Assembly: GCF_000986785.1 (NCBI RefSeq)
Contig: NZ_LAYY01000014.1
Location: 62,001-126,000, forward strand
Direction of reading: 5' to 3'
DNA: 64,000 nt
Source of the DNA: Mesobacillus campisalis
GTDB taxonomy: Bacteria; Bacillota; Bacilli; Bacillales; Cytobacillaceae
Made by a program: the position numbers and the translations under genes. Positions 34,720-44,779 of this stretch are shown in pieces (positions within the stretch are counted from its first letter, which is position 1; every line of letters begins with the position of its first letter). The notes under the pieces are model-generated. The model worked only from the letters and a program-made list of their open reading frames with translations. It did no database searches and was not told where the DNA came from.

Positions 34720-36741
34720 TTATTGAGTATTTGCAAGAACTTCCTTAAAACTCTTGACCACATTATCTACGGTAAATCCATACTCCTCCAACAGTCTGGA
34801 AGCAGGCGCAGAAGCGCCAAATTGATCGAGTGCGATGACTCTTCCATAATCTCCCGTATACTCTCTCCAGCCAATGGATGAGCCCATTTCAACCGCAAGA
34901 CGTGCTTTCACACCTTTTGGAAGAACTTCTTGCTTGTATTCAATGTGCTGTTTCTCAAAACGGTCCCAGCTTGGCATGCTGATAACGGAAACAGAAATGC
35001 CTTCTTCCTCAAGCTGCTTTTGGGCAGCCAGAGCAAGGGATACTTCAGACCCTGTCGCAAGGAGCAAACCTTGTGTCTCGCCTTTAGACTCTGACACAAC
35101 GTAGGCACCTTTTTTCACACCTTCATAAACGGCTTCCTGATCCATATCCAATGTTTGCAAATCCTGACGGGTTAAGACCAATGCGGTCGGAGTGTCTGTA
35201 CTTTCAATCGCCAAACGCCATGCCGCAGCCGTTTCCTTCGCATCTGCAGGACGGAGGACGGATAGACCTGGCATTGCACGAAGGGAAGCCAATTGTTCTA
35301 CCGGTTCATGTGTAGGGCCGTCTTCACCGACTGCGATGCTGTCGTGTGTAAATACATACGTAACCGGCAGCTTCATGAGCGCAGCGAGGCGGATGGCCGG
35401 GCGCAAATAATCGGAGAAGACGAAGAACGTCGCTCCAAAGACCTTCACGCCGCCATGCAGCGCCATGCCGTTAAGAGCGGCTCCCATCGCGAACTCGCGC
35501 ACACCGAACCAGATGTTGCGTCCCGCATAGCTGTCAATATAATAATTCTTTTCAGAAGCAATCAGCGTTTTGTTGGATCCGGCCAAGTCGGCGGAACCTC
35601 CAACAAGATAAGGAATCGCTTCAGCCGCTGCATTCAATGTTTTACCTGAGGAAGCACGCGTCGCCATCGCTCCGCCTTCAGGGAAGGCTGGCAATGATTT
35701 TTCCCAGTTCTCCGGCAGCTCCCCGTTCATTGCTGCCTCAAACTGGTTGGCTAGTTCCGGATAGGCATTTTTATAGCTGGCATACAATTCATTCCAGGCA
35801 TTTTCCTTTTGCTGGCCTTGTTCCAGGAATTGCTGGCTGTATTCCCTGACTTCTTCCGGTACGAAAAATGGTTCTTCATGTTCCCAATTGTACGTCGCCT
35901 TCGTCAGCGCGATTTCTTCCTGGCCAAGCGGTGCTCCATGTGAATCAGACTTCCCCGACTTATTAGGAGACCCGTATCCGATAACGGTCTTCACCTCGAT
36001 AAGGGTTGGGCGTTTTACATCGGCTTTCGCTTCCTGCAGCGCCTTTTGGATTGATTCAATGTCGTTTCCATCTTCTACGCGGATGACTTGCCAGCCATAT
36101 GCTTTAAACCGGTCCTCTACACTCTCGGAGAATGACACATGTAAATCTCCATCCAGTGAAATATCATTGGAATCATATAATACAACCAGACGCCCAAGTT
36201 CAAGATGACCCGCGAGAGAAGCCGCTTCAGCAGAAACTCCCTCCATCAGATCCCCATCGCCGCAGATGCTGTAAGTAAAATGATCGACAATGTCAAAGCC
36301 ATCCTTATTGTATGTTTCGGCCAGATGCCTTTCCGCCATCGCCATTCCGACGGCCATCGCAATCCCTTGGCCAAGTGGTCCTGTCGTTGCCTCTACACCT
36401 GGTGTATGTCCAAATTCAGGATGCCCTGGGGTCCTGCTGCCCCACTGGCGGAAGCTCTTTAAATCTTCCATCGTCACATCGTAGCCGAACAGATGCAGCA
36501 TGCTGTACAAAAGCATGGAGCCATGTCCCGCAGATAAGACAAAACGGTCACGGTTCAGCCAATTTGGGTTTGCCGGATTATGGTTCATTTCTTTTGCCCA
36601 GAGTGTATAGGCCATCGGCGCTGCACCCATTGGCATTCCCGGATGTCCGGAGTTCGCTTTTTCAATTCCATCAATGGATAATGTCCGGATCGTATTTATC
36701 GCTAACTGATCAAGTTGTGTTTCCTTGGCTAATGTCTTCAT
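34720..36741 (-). CDS. tkt: Transketolase
   Basis: 673 aa, full length. TPP-binding first half: [72 protein letters not shown]. Pyrimidine half: [59 protein letters not shown]. It transfers two-carbon ketol units between pentose phosphates. Its place behind gluconokinase suggests a dedicated pentose-phosphate arm for gluconate made from uronates; a housekeeping copy may exist elsewhere. Confidence 0.95.
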   Translation of the reverse strand: MKTLAKETQLDQLAINTIRTLSIDGIEKANSGHPGMPMGAAPMAYTLWAKEMNHNPANPNWLNRDRFVLSAGHGSMLLYSMLHLFGYDVTMEDLKSFRQWGSRTPGHPEFGHTPGVEATTGPLGQGIAMAVGMAMAERHLAETYNKDGFDIVDHFTYSICGDGDLMEGVSAEAASLAGHLELGRLVVLYDSNDISLDGDLHVSFSESVEDRFKAYGWQVIRVEDGNDIESIQKALQEAKADVKRPTLIEVKTVIGYGSPNKSGKSDSHGAPLGQEEIALTKATYNWEHEEPFFVPEEVREYSQQFLEQGQQKENAWNELYASYKNAYPELANQFEAAMNGELPENWEKSLPAFPEGGAMATRASSGKTLNAAAEAIPYLVGGSADLAGSNKTLIASEKNYYIDSYAGRNIWFGVREFAMGAALNGMALHGGVKVFGATFFVFSDYLRPAIRLAALMKLPVTYVFTHDSIAVGEDGPTHEPVEQLASLRAMPGLSVLRPADAKETAAAWRLAIESTDTPTALVLTRQDLQTLDMDQEAVYEGVKKGAYVVSESKGETQGLLLATGSEVSLALAAQKQLEEEGISVSVISMPSWDRFEKQHIEYKQEVLPKGVKARLAVEMGSSIGWREYTGDYGRVIALDQFGASAPASRLLEEYGFTVDNVVKSFKEVLANTQ

Positions 36742-36791
36742 TATAAAAATTTCCTCTCCCCAGAAATTCAGATCAGGCTGTGACCGGATCG

Positions 36792-38264
36792 TTAAAATTG
36801 TTTTTCTATGTCTTTTGCCAGCCTTATATAGTTGCTGTATATGGCCTTGTAGGTTAAGCTGTTTTCTTGATTAGGGACAATTGGCTCTCCCATCGGAATG
36901 TTCTTTTTTATCTCTTCAAAGGAGTTTACGGTGCCTGTAGCGACCAAAGCGGTCCATGCTGCCCCCCATGCTGCACTATGATGGGTTTCCGAAACATAAA
37001 TATCCGCTTCAAATACATCGGCCATCATTTGCAGCCAAAGAGGGGACCGCGCCAGGCCGCCATTCACATAAAGCCTTTTCGTTTCGCCAGCCGACCTTTC
37101 CAGGGCCTCGCCAATCTGGTAAAGGTTGAATGTAACTCCCTCAAGAACCGCACGGATAAAATGTTCCCGTTTATGGGTAATGCTAATTCCATAAAAATTC
37201 CCTTTTGCCCGCTGATTCCAAATTGGAGCTCTTTCCCCATTCAAATAAGGCAGGAAAAGAAGCCCTTCCGCACCGGGAGCAACCTTTTCCGCTTCCCTTA
37301 AAAATTCAGTGAAGCTCCCATGATAGTTGAACAGTTCTTTCAGCCATTGCAAGGCGATGCCTCCATTGTTCGTTGGCCCTCCAATGATGGCTGTGTCAGC
37401 CGTAAAGGAATAACAGAAGGTTTCCTGACTCTCGTCAATTTTAATATCTCTGGCCAGCTGCCTGATGGCACCGCTCGTACCAACGGACACCGCTACTTCC
37501 CCGGGAAGGATGGCCCCGATGCCCAGGTTGGCCAATTGGCCGTCCGCCGCACCCATCACGAAAGGCATATCAGCGTCAATGCCCATTTGTTCCGCAATGT
37601 CGGCTCTTATTCCTGTCAACATCTGTGTAGGCGGAACGATTTCCGAAAGCTGCTCGCGGCGGATACCCGTAAGTTCAAGCAATTCCGGCTCCCAATCCAG
37701 CTTTGCAGGATTGAATAGCCCTGTTGCTGACGCCATGGAATAATCGATCATTCTTTGGCTGAACCAGCAAAGCAGCAAATATTCTTTAATGGACATGAAG
37801 GATGCAGCTTTGAGATACGGCTCATAATTGTTTTCCTTCATCCATAATAATTTTGCGAATGGTGTCATTGGATGAATCGGGGTTCCTGTTTTTGCATATA
37901 CAGTGTCACCGATTGTTTTCTTTATCGTTTCCGCCTGGGCCTGGCTTCTGCCATCCGCCCAAATCACCGCAGGAGAAATAGGTTCTCCATTCTGGTTCAC
38001 ACAAATAAGCGAGTGCATCGCCGCAGAAAAACCGAGGGAAATAATCTCTTCTTTCTTGATGCCCGCCAGCTCGATCGCTTCCCTTACTGCGAGGACCGCA
38101 GAGCGTTCGATTTCAACCGGGTCCTGTTCTGACCAGCCTGGCTGGGGATAAAAGAAAGTGTTCAATTTCTCCGCTTCAGAAATGACTTTGCCTTTTAAGT
38201 TGAATACGCACGCTTTTACACTTGTCGTACCTAAATCAAGTCCAATTACAAACTCTTTTGACAT
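36792..38264 (-). CDS. gntK: Gluconokinase (FGGY family)
   Basis: 490 aa. FGGY kinase: [14 protein letters not shown] (ATP phosphate loop 1), [31 protein letters not shown] (typical of Bacillus-type GntK), [44 protein letters not shown]. It phosphorylates D-gluconate to 6-phosphogluconate, the substrate of the Gnd encoded at 40727. The gap to tkt is 50 bases. Xylulokinases are relatives, but the sequence pattern and neighbours favour gluconate. Confidence 0.87.
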   Translation of the reverse strand: MSKEFVIGLDLGTTSVKACVFNLKGKVISEAEKLNTFFYPQPGWSEQDPVEIERSAVLAVREAIELAGIKKEEIISLGFSAAMHSLICVNQNGEPISPAVIWADGRSQAQAETIKKTIGDTVYAKTGTPIHPMTPFAKLLWMKENNYEPYLKAASFMSIKEYLLLCWFSQRMIDYSMASATGLFNPAKLDWEPELLELTGIRREQLSEIVPPTQMLTGIRADIAEQMGIDADMPFVMGAADGQLANLGIGAILPGEVAVSVGTSGAIRQLARDIKIDESQETFCYSFTADTAIIGGPTNNGGIALQWLKELFNYHGSFTEFLREAEKVAPGAEGLLFLPYLNGERAPIWNQRAKGNFYGISITHKREHFIRAVLEGVTFNLYQIGEALERSAGETKRLYVNGGLARSPLWLQMMADVFEADIYVSETHHSAAWGAAWTALVATGTVNSFEEIKKNIPMGEPIVPNQENSLTYKAIYSNYIRLAKDIEKQF

Positions 38265-38325
38265 CTACATCTTCCTTTACAGATACCAATACTTCCTGTT
38301 TGGTTTATTCCTGACCTTTTAAATA

Positions 38326-38353
38326 AAAGGCTTTGGAGCTTCCCAAAGCCTTT
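38326..38353 (-). terminator. Hairpin/terminator between the SDR and gluconokinase genes
   Basis: AAAGGCTTTGG (38326-38336) and CCAAAGCCTTT (38343-38353) form an 11-bp stem followed on the minus strand by TATTTA. The U run is interrupted, so partial read-through into gntK is likely. Confidence 0.65.
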
Positions 38354-38369
38354 ATTTACGTTGATCTTG

Positions 38370-39140
38370 TTAAATAGTCATGCTTCCGAATCCGCCATCG
38401 ACGCGGATCAGAGCGCCTGTGACAAAGCTTGAAGCCTTTTCAGATGCAAGCCAGACGGTCGCCCCTTTGAGTTCTTCCGCTTCTCCAAAGCGCTGCATCG
38501 GAGTATGGCTCATGATGGATGCAATTCGTTCCTGGTCAAGGATTTTGCGGTTTTGTTCTGCCGGGAAAAATCCAGGGATAATCGCGTTCACACGGATGCC
38601 TTGAGTGGCGAATTCACGCGCCAGGAACTGGGTCACACTGTTTAGTCCTGCTTTTGAAACGGAATATGTGAACACTCTTGAAAGAGGAGTGGTTGATGAA
38701 ACGGAGGAAATATTGATGATGCTTCCTTTCCGCTCCTGCTCAATCATCTTCTTGGCGAAAATCTGGCAGGTTAAGACGATTCCCTTCAAGTTGATGTCCA
38801 TGATTTTGTCGTACTCATCCATATCAAGCTCGAAAAAAGGTGTTGGACTGTTCGTGCCGGGTGCATTTAAAAGGATGTCCCAGCCCCCAGACCACTGTTC
38901 GATATCATTCGCAGCCTGAAGAAGGGAGTCCTTTGAGCTTACATCAGCTGAAAATGCTTTTGCTTCTCCGCCGGCAGCTTCAATTTCCTTGACAACCTCT
39001 TCTGCTTTTTCCAAGTTGCGTCCAACAATCGCTACTTTTGCGCCGTGCTCTGCCAGGCCTTTGGCCATTGCTGAACCCAATACTCCATTTCCGCCAATTG
39101 CTACTGCTGTTTTTCCTGTCAAGTCGAATAAATTTGCCAT
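38370..39140 (-). CDS. SDR oxidoreductase, UxuB/YjmF-like fructuronate reductase
   Basis: 256 aa classical SDR. Cofactor motif GGNGVLGSAMAKGLAEHGAKVAIVGR, NAPGTNSPTPF, catalytic Ser and YSVSKAGLN (Tyr-x3-Lys), and GFFPAEQNRKIL, which I associate with the B. subtilis UxuB/YjmF group. Expected reaction: NADH-dependent reduction of D-fructuronate to D-mannonate. A gluconate 5-dehydrogenase activity is the main alternative. It starts 21 bases after the LarA-like gene and shares its operon. Confidence 0.8.
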   Translation of the reverse strand: MANLFDLTGKTAVAIGGNGVLGSAMAKGLAEHGAKVAIVGRNLEKAEEVVKEIEAAGGEAKAFSADVSSKDSLLQAANDIEQWSGGWDILLNAPGTNSPTPFFELDMDEYDKIMDINLKGIVLTCQIFAKKMIEQERKGSIINISSVSSTTPLSRVFTYSVSKAGLNSVTQFLAREFATQGIRVNAIIPGFFPAEQNRKILDQERIASIMSHTPMQRFGEAEELKGATVWLASEKASSFVTGALIRVDGGFGSMTI

Positions 39141-39161
39141 GTTCCTGCTCCCCCTAGGTTT

Positions 39162-40430
39162 TTAAAATAAATTTTCGTTTTCGTCAAAAGGAAATTCGTA
39201 TAAATCCGATACCTGTTCCATGTTTGAATGCTTTGCGACATAGTCCAGCAAGTTCTCAGAAACCTCAATTTCGCCAATCACCAAAGTGTTTTTGATCCTT
39301 ACCAGTTTAACCTTTGTAAAATCCAAAATATTGCAGGTCTTGATTGCTGCCTGTATCGCCTGTTTATCGGTAGGCAAGGTGGTCGCGATTTTGGTAGGAG
39401 ATACAACGGTTGATGTTAATCCATTGGCATAGGTTCCTTCCAAGTCCATTTTGTCTACGAGGCGCTGTGTCGTAAAATCGGCGGTCCCGACTCCATTGGC
39501 ATTTCCTTCTGATTCCGATGTGACATCAAGTACGACCATCTTATTCACATCAGGTCCTCCGGAAGCATATGGGGTTGGATAACGGCCGGTGATATTCGGA
39601 TCCGCTCCGTCGCCGCTGATGTTTTTGCCGATTTCATCAATGACAAGGACATCCAGTTGATCAAAGAACAGCTTCGGCAAAAGTTCCTTTGCCTTTGCCT
39701 GCAGCCCTGGCTCTTTTTCGATTACGTCTTCAGGTGTCAGCACTTCGGCAATCGCTACTTTATCGAAAGCATTTTCAACGGTTGCCACACCAAAAAGCAT
39801 CGGCTTTTTCTCCATGATCATCTTGGCCATTGCAGGAACATTTTCCGCCATATATTTAAAGCCTAACTGGTGGCAGGCTTCGGCACCCTTTTGTTTTCCC
39901 AGCCCAATGCTGATCATTTTCATCATGCCGCTTTCAACTGGGCCGCGGAAGGCTGTATGCGGTTTCACCCTGTTGATGACGACAAACGCATCTGCTTCAT
40001 AGGCGTACTTATCAATATAAACTGGCAGCCCGTTAGGCAGTTTGCCAAGTTCAACGACTTCCATTGAGGAGCGGATCTCACATCCGACACTTTCCTCCGT
40101 CACGCCAAGATGCGCCAATACTTCCCGCTGTCCTTCTGCCGTCGCCCCTCCATGGCTTCCCATGCTTGGAACAATGAAAGGCTTTGCGCCCAAATCTTTT
40201 AAAAATTGAACCGTTACGGCAGTGATTTCCACAAGACGGTCAAGTCCCCTGCTTCCGACTGCAACCGCAATTTCCATACCCGGTTTTACTGTTTGTTTAA
40301 TATGTTCTTGCTGTAATTTTTCATTTAATACTGGCCCTAGATCCTCAATTTTGCTGTCATCAAACTTCACTTTAACTTTTGCCATTCGAGGTACCGGGAT
40401 GTTTTTAACCAGTTCCTGAAGAATACCCAT
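39162..40430 (-). CDS. LarA-family nickel-pincer hydroxyacid epimerase, candidate D-gluconate 2-epimerase
   Basis: 422 aa DUF2088/LarA-like. Residues about 67-120 carry VGSRGLDRLVEI and PSMGSHGGAT, taking the place of the LarA Arg loop and first His. NRVKPHTAFRGPVESGMMKM near 160 supplies the PH...K pair that binds or activates the pyridinium-thioamide nickel cofactor, and GLGKQKGAEACHQLGF follows. LarA-type enzymes invert the carbon bearing the hydroxyl in 2-hydroxyacids. D-mannonate and D-gluconate are C2 epimers, and the next genes make mannonate and use gluconate, so D-mannonate/D-gluconate epimerisation is my inference. The larBCE maturation genes are not in the window. First gene of its operon, behind a palindromic operator. 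Confidence 0.78.
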   Translation of the reverse strand: MGILQELVKNIPVPRMAKVKVKFDDSKIEDLGPVLNEKLQQEHIKQTVKPGMEIAVAVGSRGLDRLVEITAVTVQFLKDLGAKPFIVPSMGSHGGATAEGQREVLAHLGVTEESVGCEIRSSMEVVELGKLPNGLPVYIDKYAYEADAFVVINRVKPHTAFRGPVESGMMKMISIGLGKQKGAEACHQLGFKYMAENVPAMAKMIMEKKPMLFGVATVENAFDKVAIAEVLTPEDVIEKEPGLQAKAKELLPKLFFDQLDVLVIDEIGKNISGDGADPNITGRYPTPYASGGPDVNKMVVLDVTSESEGNANGVGTADFTTQRLVDKMDLEGTYANGLTSTVVSPTKIATTLPTDKQAIQAAIKTCNILDFTKVKLVRIKNTLVIGEIEVSENLLDYVAKHSNMEQVSDLYEFPFDENENLF

Positions 40431-40555
40431 ATCTGCTTCACTCCTTATCCATTATGCTTCAAAAGGGGAATATTCCGTGAAAGCATTACTCATTTTCTAG
40501 TCTATCCTTTTTCAATAACAAAATATATTAATTTGTTGATTCAATAGCCGTTTTA

Positions 40556-40580
40556 TTAATTTGTTTATCAAACGAATTAA
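40556..40580. promoter_or_regulatory. Palindromic operator upstream of the LarA-like operon
   Basis: TTAATTTGTTTA, one base, CAAACGAATTAA. Ten of twelve paired positions are symmetric. Same 25-base layout as the sites at 43709, 50618 and 58832. A further half-site (ATTTGTTGATT) lies about 25 bases to the left. Confidence 0.65.
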
Positions 40581-40647
40581 TTAACTATCCTCATCATAGC
40601 ATTATCCCTATAGTACGTCAATATATGAAAATCGGCCATATTCCTTC

Positions 40648-40698
40648 AAAAAAATAGAGACAAAAACGCACCCTGACAAGGTCCGTTTATGCCTCTAT
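40648..40698 (-). terminator. Intrinsic terminator of gnd
   Basis: On the minus strand, a long imperfect hairpin closed by ATAGAG (40693-40698) and CTCTAT (40654-40659) ends in seven T, just past the gnd stop. Confidence 0.75.
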
Positions 40699-40726
40699 CC
40701 ATAAGTTTCATACTAAAAGGAAATGC

Positions 40727-42139
40727 TTATTCCATCCAGTTTGTATGGAATACTCCTTCTTTGTCCACACGCTGGTACGTATGGGCGCCAAAGTAATCAC
40801 GCTGTGCCTGCAGGAGGTTGGCCGGAAGCGTTTCAGTCCGGTAGCTGTCAAAATAAGCAATCGCGCTGGCGAAAGAAGGTACCGGAATACCATTTTCGAT
40901 GGCCAAAGAAACAACTTTACGCAATGCATCCTGATAGCCTTGGACAATCTCCTTAAAGTATGGATCCAGCAGCAGGTTTGCCAATTCAGGATCACGATCG
41001 TAGGCATCCTTGATTTTCTGCAGGAATTGAGCGCGAATAATGCAGCCGCCGCGGAATATCATGGCGATATCCCCGTAGTTCAGGTTCCAGTCATATTCGT
41101 CTGATGCTGCACGCATCTGGGCAAATCCTTGGGCATAGGAACAAATCTTGCTCATATATAGCGCTTTGCGGACCGCTTCGACCAACTCTTCCTTCTTGCC
41201 TTCAAATCGTTTAGCTTCTGGTCCTTCAAGGGTCTTGCTAGCTTTCACACGCTCATCTTTCATTGCGGAAATAAAACGCGCAAACACAGATTCAGTGATG
41301 ATTGGCAGCGGTACGCCCAGGTCTAGAGCATTTTGGCTAGTCCATTTGCCTGTTCCTTTTTGGCCGGCAGTGTCGAGAATGACATCAACCAAAGGTTTGC
41401 CGGTTTCTTCGTCCACTTTTGTAAAGATGTCCGCTGTGATTTCAATCAGGTAGCTGTCAAGCTCTCCCTTATTCCATTCTGCAAATACTTCATGAAGTTC
41501 CTGCGCCTCCATGCCAAGCACATGTTTCATGATGAAGTAAGCTTCACAAATTAATTGCATGTCACCGTACTCGATGCCATTGTGAACCATTTTCACGTAA
41601 TGTCCGGCACCATTCGGCCCGATGTATGTGCAGCATGCATCTCCTTCAACTTTTGCCGAAATGGCTTCCAGAATTGGCTTTACAAGCTCATAGGCCTCTT
41701 TCTTGCCTCCTGGCATAATGGAAGGTCCTTTCAGGGCTCCTTCTTCTCCACCGGAAACACCTGTGCCAATGAAATGGAATCCTGCACTCGCCAATTCCTT
41801 ATTGCGTCGGATAGTGTCCTGGAAGAATGTATTGCCGCCATCGATCAAGATATCGCCTTCTTCAAGATAAGGCTTCAACGATTCAATTGTCGCATCGGTC
41901 GCAGCTCCCGCTTTAACCATCAATAAAATCTTTCGTGGTTTTTCCAGAGACTGAACAAATTCTTCAACCGTACGTGCACCGACAAAGTTCTTTCCCTTTG
42001 CCTCTTTCTCCAGAAATTCTTCCGTTTTTTCATAGGAACGATTGAAAACCGCTACGGAATAGCCACGGCTCTCAATATTTAATGCCAGGTTTTTTCCCAT
42101 TACTGCTAATCCAACCACACCAATTTGCTGTTTAGACAT
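40727..42139 (-). CDS. gnd: 6-phosphogluconate dehydrogenase (decarboxylating)
   Basis: 470 aa from ATG 42139. [29 protein letters not shown] is the cofactor-binding fold; the substrate segment [19 protein letters not shown] and [23 protein letters not shown] are canonical. [24 protein letters not shown] precedes the C-terminal tail. It oxidatively decarboxylates 6-phosphogluconate to ribulose 5-phosphate. Adjacent to uxaC, gntK and the epimerase, which supports a uronate-to-gluconate route. Monocistronic by its terminator. Confidence 0.95.
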   Translation of the reverse strand: MSKQQIGVVGLAVMGKNLALNIESRGYSVAVFNRSYEKTEEFLEKEAKGKNFVGARTVEEFVQSLEKPRKILLMVKAGAATDATIESLKPYLEEGDILIDGGNTFFQDTIRRNKELASAGFHFIGTGVSGGEEGALKGPSIMPGGKKEAYELVKPILEAISAKVEGDACCTYIGPNGAGHYVKMVHNGIEYGDMQLICEAYFIMKHVLGMEAQELHEVFAEWNKGELDSYLIEITADIFTKVDEETGKPLVDVILDTAGQKGTGKWTSQNALDLGVPLPIITESVFARFISAMKDERVKASKTLEGPEAKRFEGKKEELVEAVRKALYMSKICSYAQGFAQMRAASDEYDWNLNYGDIAMIFRGGCIIRAQFLQKIKDAYDRDPELANLLLDPYFKEIVQGYQDALRKVVSLAIENGIPVPSFASAIAYFDSYRTETLPANLLQAQRDYFGAHTYQRVDKEGVFHTNWME

Positions 42140-42241
42140 TAAGATCCCTCTCGCTTTCATATATTCAAGTGTAAAATAACCTAGCCTTTTATCAAGGAAG
42201 GGAATAACTGTGGCAGGGCCATCAAAGGCCCTTATCTTTCA

Positions 42242-43645
42242 TTAACGCTGTAAGAAATACTTTTCAGCGTTGTAATAGCCGATATTTTCAACCATTTTCT
42301 CAAGGAATTCAAAATCATCCGGAACCAATCCTCTTTCCACCCATTCTCCCAGGATATTGCAAAGGATGCGGCGGAAATAGTCATGACGGGCATAGGATAG
42401 GAAGCTGCGTGAATCGGTCAGCATCCCGATAAAGTGGCTTAATAGGCCGACGTTTGCCAGATCCTTCATTTGCCTTTCCATACCATCAATGTGGTCGAGG
42501 AACCACCAGCCGGAACCAAACTGGATTTTCCCTGGAACTCCCTCTTCATAGAAATTCCCCATCATGCCGGCCAGAACCTGATTGTCCTTTTGGTTCAAAT
42601 TGAACAAGACCGTTCTCGGCAGCGCGTCCTGCAGATCTAGCGCATCAAGGAAACGGGAAATCCCTTCAGCAAAATTGATTTCTGCTGGTGAATCGAAACC
42701 TGTATCAGGGCCAATCTTATTTTTCATTTTAGTATTGTTGTTTCTCATTGCGCCCATATGGAGCTGCATGACCCACTCTTTTTCTGCGTACATTTTTCCA
42801 AGTTGAGTTAACAGGAATGCTTTGTAAAGAGTCACTTCCTCTTCTGTAAGCTCCGAGCCGCTCAGGCGTTTTGCAAAGATAGGTTCAATCTCTTCCTTTG
42901 TTGTCTGAACATACTCCATCTTTTGGATGTCATGGTCAGATGCACGGCCGCCATGTTCATGGAAGTAATCGACGCGCTGCTGTAAAGCTTGTAAAAACGA
43001 GTCTAGTGTATCTACTTTTATTCCCGATACTTCGGATAATTTCTGGATCCAGCCTTCAAAGGTTGACCGCTCAATGAACAGGGCTCCATCCGGACGGAAG
43101 GTTGGTGCGATTCTTGCAGTAAAGCTTTCGTCATTCTTCAATAATTGATGGTATTCCAATGTTGAAACGGGATCATCGGTTGTGCCGATAAATTTAACAT
43201 TTGATCTCTCAATGAATGCTCTTGGTTTAAATTCAGGCTGTTTCAGCTTTTCATTGCACTCATCGTAAATTTCACGAGCGGTTTCCGGGCTCAATCTTTT
43301 CTCAATCCCGAAAAACATTTTAAGTTCCATATGCGTCCAGTGGTAAAGCGGATTTCCGATCAGGTGCGGAACCGTTTCTGCCCAGGCCGAGAACTTTTCC
43401 CAGTCCGATGCATCTCCGGTAAGGAAGCGCTCGCCAATGCCATGCATGCGCATAGCCCGCCATTTATAATGGTCGCCGCCAAGCCATAGCTTGGTGATAT
43501 TTTCATAAGGCTTATTTTCCCATACTTCTTTTGGGTCTAAGTGACAATGAAAGTCAAAAATCGGCAGCCCGACAATTGCGTTTTCATAAAGCCTGACGGC
43601 TGTATCTGTATTAAGCATGAAACGATCGTCTAAGAATGCTCTCAT
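42242..43645 (-). CDS. uxaC: Uronate isomerase (glucuronate/galacturonate isomerase)
   Basis: 467 aa from ATG 43645 (GGGAGGG upstream). Amidohydrolase-fold UxaC: IFDFHCHLDPKEV (metal His-x-His), LWLGGDHYKWRAMRMHGI, FIERSNVKFIGTTDDPVSTLEYH, VMQLHMGAMRNNN, FLSYARHDYFRRILC near the end. It converts D-glucuronate to D-fructuronate and D-galacturonate to D-tagaturonate in the cytosol. A palindromic operator lies across its promoter, so it is probably induced by uronates. Confidence 0.95.
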   Translation of the reverse strand: MRAFLDDRFMLNTDTAVRLYENAIVGLPIFDFHCHLDPKEVWENKPYENITKLWLGGDHYKWRAMRMHGIGERFLTGDASDWEKFSAWAETVPHLIGNPLYHWTHMELKMFFGIEKRLSPETAREIYDECNEKLKQPEFKPRAFIERSNVKFIGTTDDPVSTLEYHQLLKNDESFTARIAPTFRPDGALFIERSTFEGWIQKLSEVSGIKVDTLDSFLQALQQRVDYFHEHGGRASDHDIQKMEYVQTTKEEIEPIFAKRLSGSELTEEEVTLYKAFLLTQLGKMYAEKEWVMQLHMGAMRNNNTKMKNKIGPDTGFDSPAEINFAEGISRFLDALDLQDALPRTVLFNLNQKDNQVLAGMMGNFYEEGVPGKIQFGSGWWFLDHIDGMERQMKDLANVGLLSHFIGMLTDSRSFLSYARHDYFRRILCNILGEWVERGLVPDDFEFLEKMVENIGYYNAEKYFLQR

Positions 43646-43708
43646 TCTATTCCCTCCCAAATCTTTTTCTGTAAACCTTTTCAAATTTTACCCTAAAAAA
43701 TAATTATT

Positions 43709-43733
43709 ATAATTTGTTTATTAAACAAATTAA
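43709..43733. promoter_or_regulatory. Palindromic operator overlapping the uxaC promoter
   Basis: ATAATTTGTTTA, one base, TAAACAAATTAA: 11-bp perfect arms, the best copy of the shared element. TATAAT on the minus strand (43706-43711) overlaps its end, so a bound repressor would block RNA polymerase. Confidence 0.75.
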
Positions 43734-43865
43734 TTACACTTATAATTTATCATTTCTATTATGTTTCGTCAATGTAGATATTATGAACAATCAATTGACT
43801 TTAAAATTGTATCTTTTGCCTGTTATCATATTACCATAATGGCATTGGTTTAATAGTGATTTTCG

Positions 43866-43901
43866 CAAAAATTGAGAGGCAGCTTCCTGCAGCTGCCTCT
43901 C
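43866..43901 (-). terminator. Intrinsic terminator of the AraC/Gfo-Idh operon
   Basis: The arms GAGAGGCAGC (43874-43883) and GCTGCCTCTC (43892-43901) are followed by TTTTT on the minus strand. Confidence 0.88.
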
Positions 43902-43915
43902 TCATGTTTTTTCTA

Positions 43916-44779
43916 TTAAAACCAATCACCATACCCTAATTTTCTTAGGTTTTCAGCTGATGTTTCCAGGCAGTCAAATGGATCTCGGCCATAAACATCA
44001 TCCTGTTCAACAAGGAAGTATTCTGCTCCGCTTTCCAGACCAGCTTCGATAATAGCCTTGATATTCAGGTTGCCTTCGCCAACTTCAGCAAACTCAATGG
44101 TGTTAGTGAAAGCCTGGAAGAACTTGGCCATATCTTTCTGAAAGTCCACATCACTTAAGTCCATTTGGCCGATGCGGTAGTCTTTCAGGTGCAGTAAGGA
44201 TACACGATTCTTATATTGTTTAATAAACTCCACCGGATTTTCGCCAGCTCGCTGGATCCAATGCACATCCAGCTCGAAGCCAAGCTTGGTGGTATTGTTT
44301 TTCATCAAGTCCAATAAATATTCCCCGTCGAATTTTTGGAACTCCAAATGGTGGGTATGATAGTACAGCTCAATGTCTTCCCCGGCCAATCTTTCTGCCA
44401 TCGCTTCCGCTCTTTCGATAAAGCTCATGATCTTATCTTTATCATCCATAAGATGCAAAGGCATCATCCCGATGCGCAGGTAACGGCAATCCAGCGTTTT
44501 GCAATCGCTCACAATCTTTTCGTAATCAGCTGTCAAAGTCTCTCCTGGTGCGCCGGGCAGCATCGGCTCCAATGCAGCAGACAAGGCAGCAATTTTAATC
44601 CCAAAGTCCTCACTCGCTTTTTTTAGCTCAGCGACATTCTCAGATGTCATCGGAATTTGAGAAACCTCAACCGCCCTGTATCCGAGGTCATGGATCTTTC
44701 TCATTGTTTCATATACGCCTATTTCCTCAACCTTGCCTTTAAGCATCATCATCTGTACGCCAATTTGTCCCTTGTTCAT
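43916..44779 (-). CDS. Sugar phosphate isomerase/epimerase (AP-endonuclease-2 TIM barrel)
   Basis: 287 aa from ATG 44779 (GGGAGG 7 bases upstream), sharing ATGA with the upstream oxidoreductase. Xylose-isomerase-like barrel: GYRAVEVSQIP, IAALSAALEPM, YLRIGMMPLH, LYYHTHHLEFQKFDG, LGFELDVHWIQRAGENP, LLHLKDYRIG, EVGEGNLNIKAI. The His, Asp and Glu residues at barrel strand ends would bind a divalent metal. Substrate unknown; partner of a Gfo/Idh dehydrogenase. Confidence 0.87.
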   Translation of the reverse strand: MNKGQIGVQMMMLKGKVEEIGVYETMRKIHDLGYRAVEVSQIPMTSENVAELKKASEDFGIKIAALSAALEPMLPGAPGETLTADYEKIVSDCKTLDCRYLRIGMMPLHLMDDKDKIMSFIERAEAMAERLAGEDIELYYHTHHLEFQKFDGEYLLDLMKNNTTKLGFELDVHWIQRAGENPVEFIKQYKNRVSLLHLKDYRIGQMDLSDVDFQKDMAKFFQAFTNTIEFAEVGEGNLNIKAIIEAGLESGAEYFLVEQDDVYGRDPFDCLETSAENLRKLGYGDWF

